Source of the DNA: Mus musculus
Lineage: Eukaryota > Chordata > Mammalia > Rodentia > Muridae
Direction of reading: 5' to 3'
NCBI RefSeq assembly: GCF_000001635.26
Contig: NC_000079.6
Location: 70,528,018-70,592,017 of the forward strand
Length of the DNA stretch: 64,000 bases
Below, piece after piece: positions 59,539 to 64,000 of the stretch. The stretch's first letter is position 1, and each line of letters begins with the position of its first letter. Made by a program: the position numbers and the translations under genes. The notes under the pieces were generated by a model, which saw only the letters and a list, made by a program, of their open reading frames with translations, ran no database searches and was not told the DNA's origin.

Positions 59539-60674
59539 GTCTGTGCTGGAACTGGTACTACTGGACTGGAGAAGCCACTGTCTGTGGAAACATCTAGATG
59601 CCCAACTCCTGGACACTCAAGACACAGGAAGCGAGGCCTCTCCCTTCCCACTTATTTGCCACCTCGACAGGCCACCACTCACCAACAGATGCTTCAATGC
59701 TTTACCTAGCAATGGGGACCTTGTGCTTTCTTCCACTCTGTCCCACCTTCCATTCAGGAGGGCCGAGGCGAAGCTCTCTCTAGATGAGGAGACAGATGGG
59801 AGGGGAAGGAAGAGGAGGGAAAGAGTGAGGAAGGAAAAATCGGAGGATATGAATACGAATGAGCAAGTCAGCGCTTGCTTCCATCAGCTACTGATCCCCA
59901 AATCTCTGCCCTGATCTCTAATTTTGCTTATTGGGGGGGGGGGGGGGGAGCTCAAGGCCACCAACAGTTGAATATCTTGCACCCCCTCTTCCTCCTGTAC
60001 CTGTTGAGGACCTATGTCAATCTGCCTTTCTGGGCGTGCCCAGAGCATCCTTTACCCTTCAGCAGCCCCACACCTCTGGAGGCTAGGGCTAAACAGTGAG
60101 ACCTGCAGCCCAGCCTTAAGTGCCCTGCAGGCTGCTGTGGAAGAGGATCCCATGGACAGTCACTTGCATTTGGGCCCCACACCTTCTCACCCTCAGCAGG
60201 ACTACCTTCACTTTCCAGGAGGAATGCGACTACTCCCTCTTCTTGTTAGATGCTCTTCTGGGTCCTTCCAACTTTACCTCCTCAGAGGACCTAGATCTCA
60301 TGCTGACGTCTGTGCCCCTTCTCTGTGATTACAGACCCATCACTGCCAGGTCCAGTGGGTGATGACTTAAGAGACTTACCCATTGAGAATATGGCTCTCT
60401 CTTAACAGGCTCGTTGAGCACTAGCTCAGAGCATAGGCAGAAGGAGGCACTAAAGAAGAACTTCCAAAGGGGCAACCCACTCACTCATGTTTGTGAAAGC
60501 TACTTAAGACACAGATGCAAGTCACCAGAACCATTGTCAGGTGTGACTTTATAGACAGCAATTATAACTGAATAGCGAAGTCTACACAGAACCATTTGAC
60601 ACTCCACAGTCTGGGACACATCTTCATCCGCACTACAGATGGGACATCAAGCACCACATAAAACAATCACAACA
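59539..60674. other. 3' flank of the minus-strand gene, unique
   Basis: A 16-bp G run lies at 59933-59948. Otherwise no repeat or exon was recognised. Frames of about 100-156 codons here have no domain signature and partly use the TGGA array. Confidence 0.45.
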
Positions 60675-61583
60675 GTGTGTATGGCTTGCTTTTATTTTTT
60701 ATTATAAAAACACATACAAGAGTTTTAAGAAATGATGAATATAAGACAAATCAGAATCACAGTGAGTTATTAAACCCATTTCTATATACAAATAAAAAAA
60801 TTCCGAAAGTGGAATATCATCCAATGTGAGACACATCATAGATAGCACTGTCTGTATGCACACACCCCACAGAGCTGTCCCTATGCACACAGCCCACAGG
60901 GCTCTGATGCTCCCTCAGACTGGCCATCTCTACACAGCCAAATGGGAGTCTTGCTCTGTCAGTTAATCCTGATAGTAATTTATGGTTCAGGACATTTACA
61001 AATGGGAAGAAACACACTCACATACACTTCCACCAAGTTTGTCCTACTATGGTACTACGGTAGCTGCGCACTATGCTGTGGTTAAACCTCTGGAGCCATT
61101 TCCAGCTACAACAGTGAGAGACTTGCTTAGTTCTTGTTTTAAAAGACAATTTGCTTTTGCCTAGCCATTTACTTGAGCATAAACTCTAAAAATGACTCAG
61201 GTACCAAACCATGTTTTTGTATGTTTAAGATCATTATAAAAAATGCCACTCAACCTTTAAAAGCCACTAAAAAGGACACTTTTGCAGCCAAAGAAATAAA
61301 AAGGGCTAAGTTCAAGTTTTTGTTGTTTGACCAAGATACAATAATACAATCTATATGTCTGTGACCATACAGTCATAACTGAAATGCATGTGGTATAGGG
61401 GGAAATGCAGCTGCCTGCCTCTGTCCTCATCAGACCACGAGGCGCGCTCCTGTCATCTGCATCATGCCGTTCTCTGCTGAAAGAAGGCAAGAGCTTTACA
61501 GTAGAGCTGGCTAAAGCCCTTCTCTCTGCAGTGATCGTGACCTTCCGGTAAGCCTCCTGTCTCAGGGAGCTGACAGCCAGCTC
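60675..61583 (-). other. 3' UTR of the minus-strand gene
   Basis: About 0.9 kb follows the TGA on the minus strand without any recognisable SINE, LINE or microsatellite, which is notable in this repeat-rich window and fits a constrained 3' UTR. It ends about 15-20 nt beyond the only well-placed AATAAA. The cleavage position is an estimate. Confidence 0.62.
60691..60696 (-). terminator. Poly(A) signal AATAAA
   Basis: The plus strand reads TTTATT, which is AATAAA on the minus strand. Just downstream on the minus strand (about 60640-60680) the sequence is GT-rich, with GTTGTGATTGTTTT, matching the usual GU-rich downstream element. It lies about 890 nt after the stop codon at 61584. Confidence 0.6.
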
Positions 61584-61795
61584 TCAGGGTGCAGAGTCTC
61601 CTTTGCTTGTACAGCCAGCCGAGCCATCAGCACTCAGAGAGCCAACCTCTTCCAAACAGTGGACAATGGCGGATGGAATAGCGTTGGAAGTTTGTGTTCG
61701 CCAAGCTTCTAGAATCTTGGATATCTCTGCTGGATTGCTAGGACTCAAGTCACAAAGGGCATACACAGCTGCAAGCTGTACACCCCATGGGATAT
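61584..61795 (-). CDS. C-terminal coding part of the last exon of a minus-strand gene (HEAT/ARM-like, gene not recognised)
   Basis: On the minus strand the exon begins directly after a TTTTCAG acceptor. Two bases complete a codon begun in the previous exon, then about 69 codons run to a TGA at 61584-61586. The read starts IPWGVQLAAVYALCDLSPSN and ends in a Ser/Gly-rich tail, KGDSAP. The first ~50 residues look like two amphipathic helices (around VQLAAVYALCDL and AIPSAIVHCLEEV) joined by a polar segment, as in HEAT or armadillo repeats; this is inference from residue pattern. The amino acid composition is protein-like, unlike the repeat-derived frames elsewhere. The acceptor, open frame, stop and downstream 3' UTR with poly(A) signal all agree. 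The preceding exon is not visible and probably lies beyond 64000. There is no start codon here: the open frame continues upstream of the GTG codon at 61766 to the splice site. I do not recognise the family. A spliced pseudogene is unlikely because the intron boundary is intact. Confidence 0.72.
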
Positions 61796-61810
61796 CTGAA
61801 AAGGATTTTC
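61796..61810 (-). other. 3' splice site of the terminal intron
   Basis: Read on the minus strand this is AAAATCCTTTTCAG, a short pyrimidine run and AG, immediately before the open frame. The tract is weak, but a sequence resembling a branch point (ACTGAT) lies about 25 nt upstream. Confidence 0.6.
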
Positions 61811-62217
61811 AAATCAGTTATAATACATCGACAAAGAAAGCATCTGGTAGCATCTCCGCGTATGACCTAAAGAAAACTACTCAGACATGGACTATTTGCG
61901 GCCACTAATGAGAAAGTCACATTACAAAGAAAAATGTCTCACAACAAAAATGTTCATTCAAGACCTGTCTACAAATGAAAACTAAGAGCTCCCTGTCCCT
62001 CTGGGCACTGGCTGTTACCAGTTACATGGGGTTACTCCTCTAACCCCATGAAGCTGGAAAAACACGAGGAACCTCTAACAACACCAACTAACACAAAACG
62101 CTCAGCCTCCAGCACAGACATGAAAATCATAATAACTTTAGTCTATTTTTACTAAGTAGTCCATTTATACAAAAGCCTACCCTTGTGTCAACTGACACCA
62201 GATGAGACTATGATTCT
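61811..62217. other. Intronic unique sequence, nothing recognised
   Basis: Part of the terminal intron of the minus-strand gene, between the acceptor and the minisatellite. No repeat family or motif was recognised. Confidence 0.5.
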
Positions 62218-62905
62218 GAGCCAGTGTGACTCCAGACAAGAATAACTTCAGCCAGTGTGACTCCAGGCCAATTTGAGCCTAGGCCAGTGTGGCTCCACGC
62301 CAGTGTGACTCAAGATCAGTGTGGCTTTGGGTTAGTGTGACTCTAGGCCGGCATGGATCTAGGCCAGTGACTCTAGGCCAGTGTGACTTCAGGCTAATAT
62401 AGCTCCAAATCAGTATAACTGCAGGTTAGTTTGGCTCCAGATCAGTTTGACTCTAGGCCAGTGTGGCACTAGGCCAGTGAGACTCGAGACCAGTGTGGCT
62501 GTAGATCAGCGTGACTCGAGACCAGTGTGGCTGTAGATCAGCGTGACTCCAGATCAGTTTAATTCCAGGTCAGTTTGGCTCCAGACCAGTGTAACTCCAG
62601 GCCAGTGTGACTCCAGGCCAGTGTAGATCTAGGCAAGTGTGGCTCTAGGCCAGGATGGCTAGAGGCCAGTGTGATTCTAGCTTAGCATTTCTCTAGACCA
62701 GTGTGGCTTAGCGTTTCTAAGCCAGTGTGGCCCCAGGGCAGCATGACTCTAAACCCAGTATAACTCCAGACCAGCATGGCTCCTGGGCAGTGTGATTCTA
62801 GGCCACTGTGGCTCTAGACCAGTGTGGCTCTAGGCCAGTTTGACTCTAGACCAGTGTGGCTCTAGGCCAGTGTGACTCCAGACCAGCATGGCTCCAGGCC
62901 ATTAT
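62218..62905. repeat. 16-bp minisatellite with 32-bp higher-order alternation, intronic
   Basis: The unit is about CCAGTGTGACTCTAGG. Successive 16-mers often alternate between GTGTGACTC and GTGTGGCTC forms, giving a 32-bp dimer. About 43 diverged units fill roughly 690 bp. Copies at the left and centre are more diverged (for example CAGTATAACTGC); those near 62780-62890 are the most regular. The array sits about 0.4 kb upstream of the terminal exon, inside the intron of the minus-strand gene. Confidence 0.93.
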
Positions 62906-64000
62906 GACAGATGTAGTTTAACCAGAGTGCCATTATCATTATGTTGGCAAAAGTTTACTTTTTAAAATCTAATTTATTAATTTATAACTTAGTTAATGTA
63001 ATTCACTGAATTCTAAATGTTTCAGGAGCTAAAGTTCATTATTAGCCATGTATCTCCATCTTCTATGAGCAAGGCAGGGATAAACAAGGCAAATTAGAAT
63101 TTCAGGCTGTGTCCCTCATGCAAATGCATATCCACATATCACAGATTGGATTAATCTCTAACCATGACATTCATTTATGACCCATATATGCCTTACATGC
63201 ATAGCAAAGGTAATCCAATATAACAAACTAATACGTTCATGCTATTTAGCAGATTCATGATAGGAATTTTATAGCTCTGGTATTTTGTCAGTGTTTAAAA
63301 ATTTTAGATTTTCATTTTCTGCCAAGGGCAGCTCTGGAAGGTTCCCCTCCTCAAATAGGAAGCAAAGGCCAGAGAAATCCATGTGTCTACATGTTAGTTC
63401 TAATTGAGAATTTAGAAGAATTTCTTCCCTGATACCGAAGAATCAAGAAAAGCATACATATGGCTCTTTTCAGAGTCAGGACTCAACGAGACATGAACGA
63501 GGCATTGACAGCCTTAAGCAGGTTTCCAGACTGCAGCACTCAGGCCGCAGCAACAGGGGTGACAGGCACTGCAGGCTCCTTACTGTTCCCTCTGGCATTT
63601 AGTGTATGAAATGAGGACAGTGCCTTTCCACCTCCAGGGAGCTAGGAGGCATGTACTAATATACACGGCTTTTAGGTTACACCCATGACAGCAACACAGT
63701 CCAGGCCGCACATGTTAGTGAGACACCTTACAAGCTATGACCCTGACTACCTTTTATATCAAGTAGTATCCAAATTGTCATCAAGAGCACTTTCCTATGG
63801 AAGCAATGAACACTGCCTTAGCAGCAGGACAGTGTCTAGAGAAACTGCTTACAGCTGCTACTCATGTGCCTGGCACGCACATCAGACCTGCCACCCAGAA
63901 CTGAAGACAAAGACCTGTGGCTAGGAGTAGCCCAGTGCCACCGGGTGTCTAAGCTGTCAATTTGTATATCTAGTACAAAGCTGTTTACATTATTCATTCA
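62906..64000. other. Intronic or flanking unique sequence of the minus-strand gene
   Basis: It is AT-rich at 62930-63310, with several homeobox-like TAATTA/TTAAT motifs and an octamer-like ATGCAAAT at 63119-63126, then unique sequence to the end. No repeat family was recognised. I looked for the preceding coding exon on the minus strand here and did not find a convincing one: frames around 63690-63800 hit stops without splice signals. Confidence 0.45.

Noticed and set aside
63685..63924. 79-codon plus-strand frame near the window end, tested as an upstream exon
   Set aside because: The known gene is on the opposite strand, and minus-strand frames here contain stops without good splice sites.

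Overview
This window is vertebrate nuclear DNA and almost certainly mouse (Mus musculus or a very close murine). It carries canonical B1 SINEs, B2/B3 and B4/ID-type SINEs, murine-type L1 3' UTR pieces, MaLR (MT/ORR1-type) LTRs, an ERVK-type LTR, and many long CA/TG, GA and TTTC microsatellites. There is no prokaryotic or plasmid architecture, no operon, no CRISPR array and no CpG island that I can see. Family names for repeats come from recognising diagnostic sequence by eye, not from a masking run, so subfamily names are tentative.

Protein-coding content is very low. The one coding segment I can support is the last exon of a gene on the minus strand, near the right edge: splice acceptor at 61796-61797, coding 61795-61584, a 3' UTR of about 0.9 kb, and an AATAAA poly(A) signal at 60691-60696 with a GT-rich downstream element. 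The C-terminal ~70 residues look like a HEAT/ARM-type helical repeat followed by a Ser/Gly-rich tail. I do not recognise the gene. Everything to the left (about 60 kb) appears to be its 3' intergenic flank. Nearly all open reading frames in the window are chance or microsatellite frames.

Layout. 1-5.3 kb: unique DNA, a 29-bp minisatellite (1857-2505), a small L1 fragment, an old rodent repeat and a repeat-poor AT-rich block (4650-5090) that reads like a conserved enhancer. 5.3-9.7 kb: mostly unannotatable unique DNA. 9.7-18.9 kb: TG/CA/AT/GA/TTTC microsatellites, B2/B3 SINEs, a probable old L1 5' region, antisense mammalian L1, a 16-bp minisatellite cut by a B2, and a long polypurine tract. 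19-20.2 kb: second enhancer-like block. 20.2-31 kb: L1 fragments, nested rodent repeats, an MT LTR inside an L1 and a murine L1 3' UTR on each strand. 31-42 kb: further enhancer-like blocks, LTR fragments, three B1s and CA arrays. 42-55.1 kb: old L1, MaLR LTRs (one interrupted), an ERVK LTR and a 17-bp minisatellite. 56-58.3 kb: a long antisense mammalian L1 interrupted by an ORR1-type LTR. 60.7-64 kb: the 3' end of the minus-strand gene, whose terminal intron holds a ~0.7 kb 16-bp minisatellite.

I found no convincing novel gene system. The more unusual items are the local tandem arrays (29, 16, 16 and 17 bp periods, each apparently a separate birth), the nested insertions that give a relative chronology, the 270-bp polypurine mirror tract, and several repeat-free candidate regulatory blocks in the gene-poor flank.
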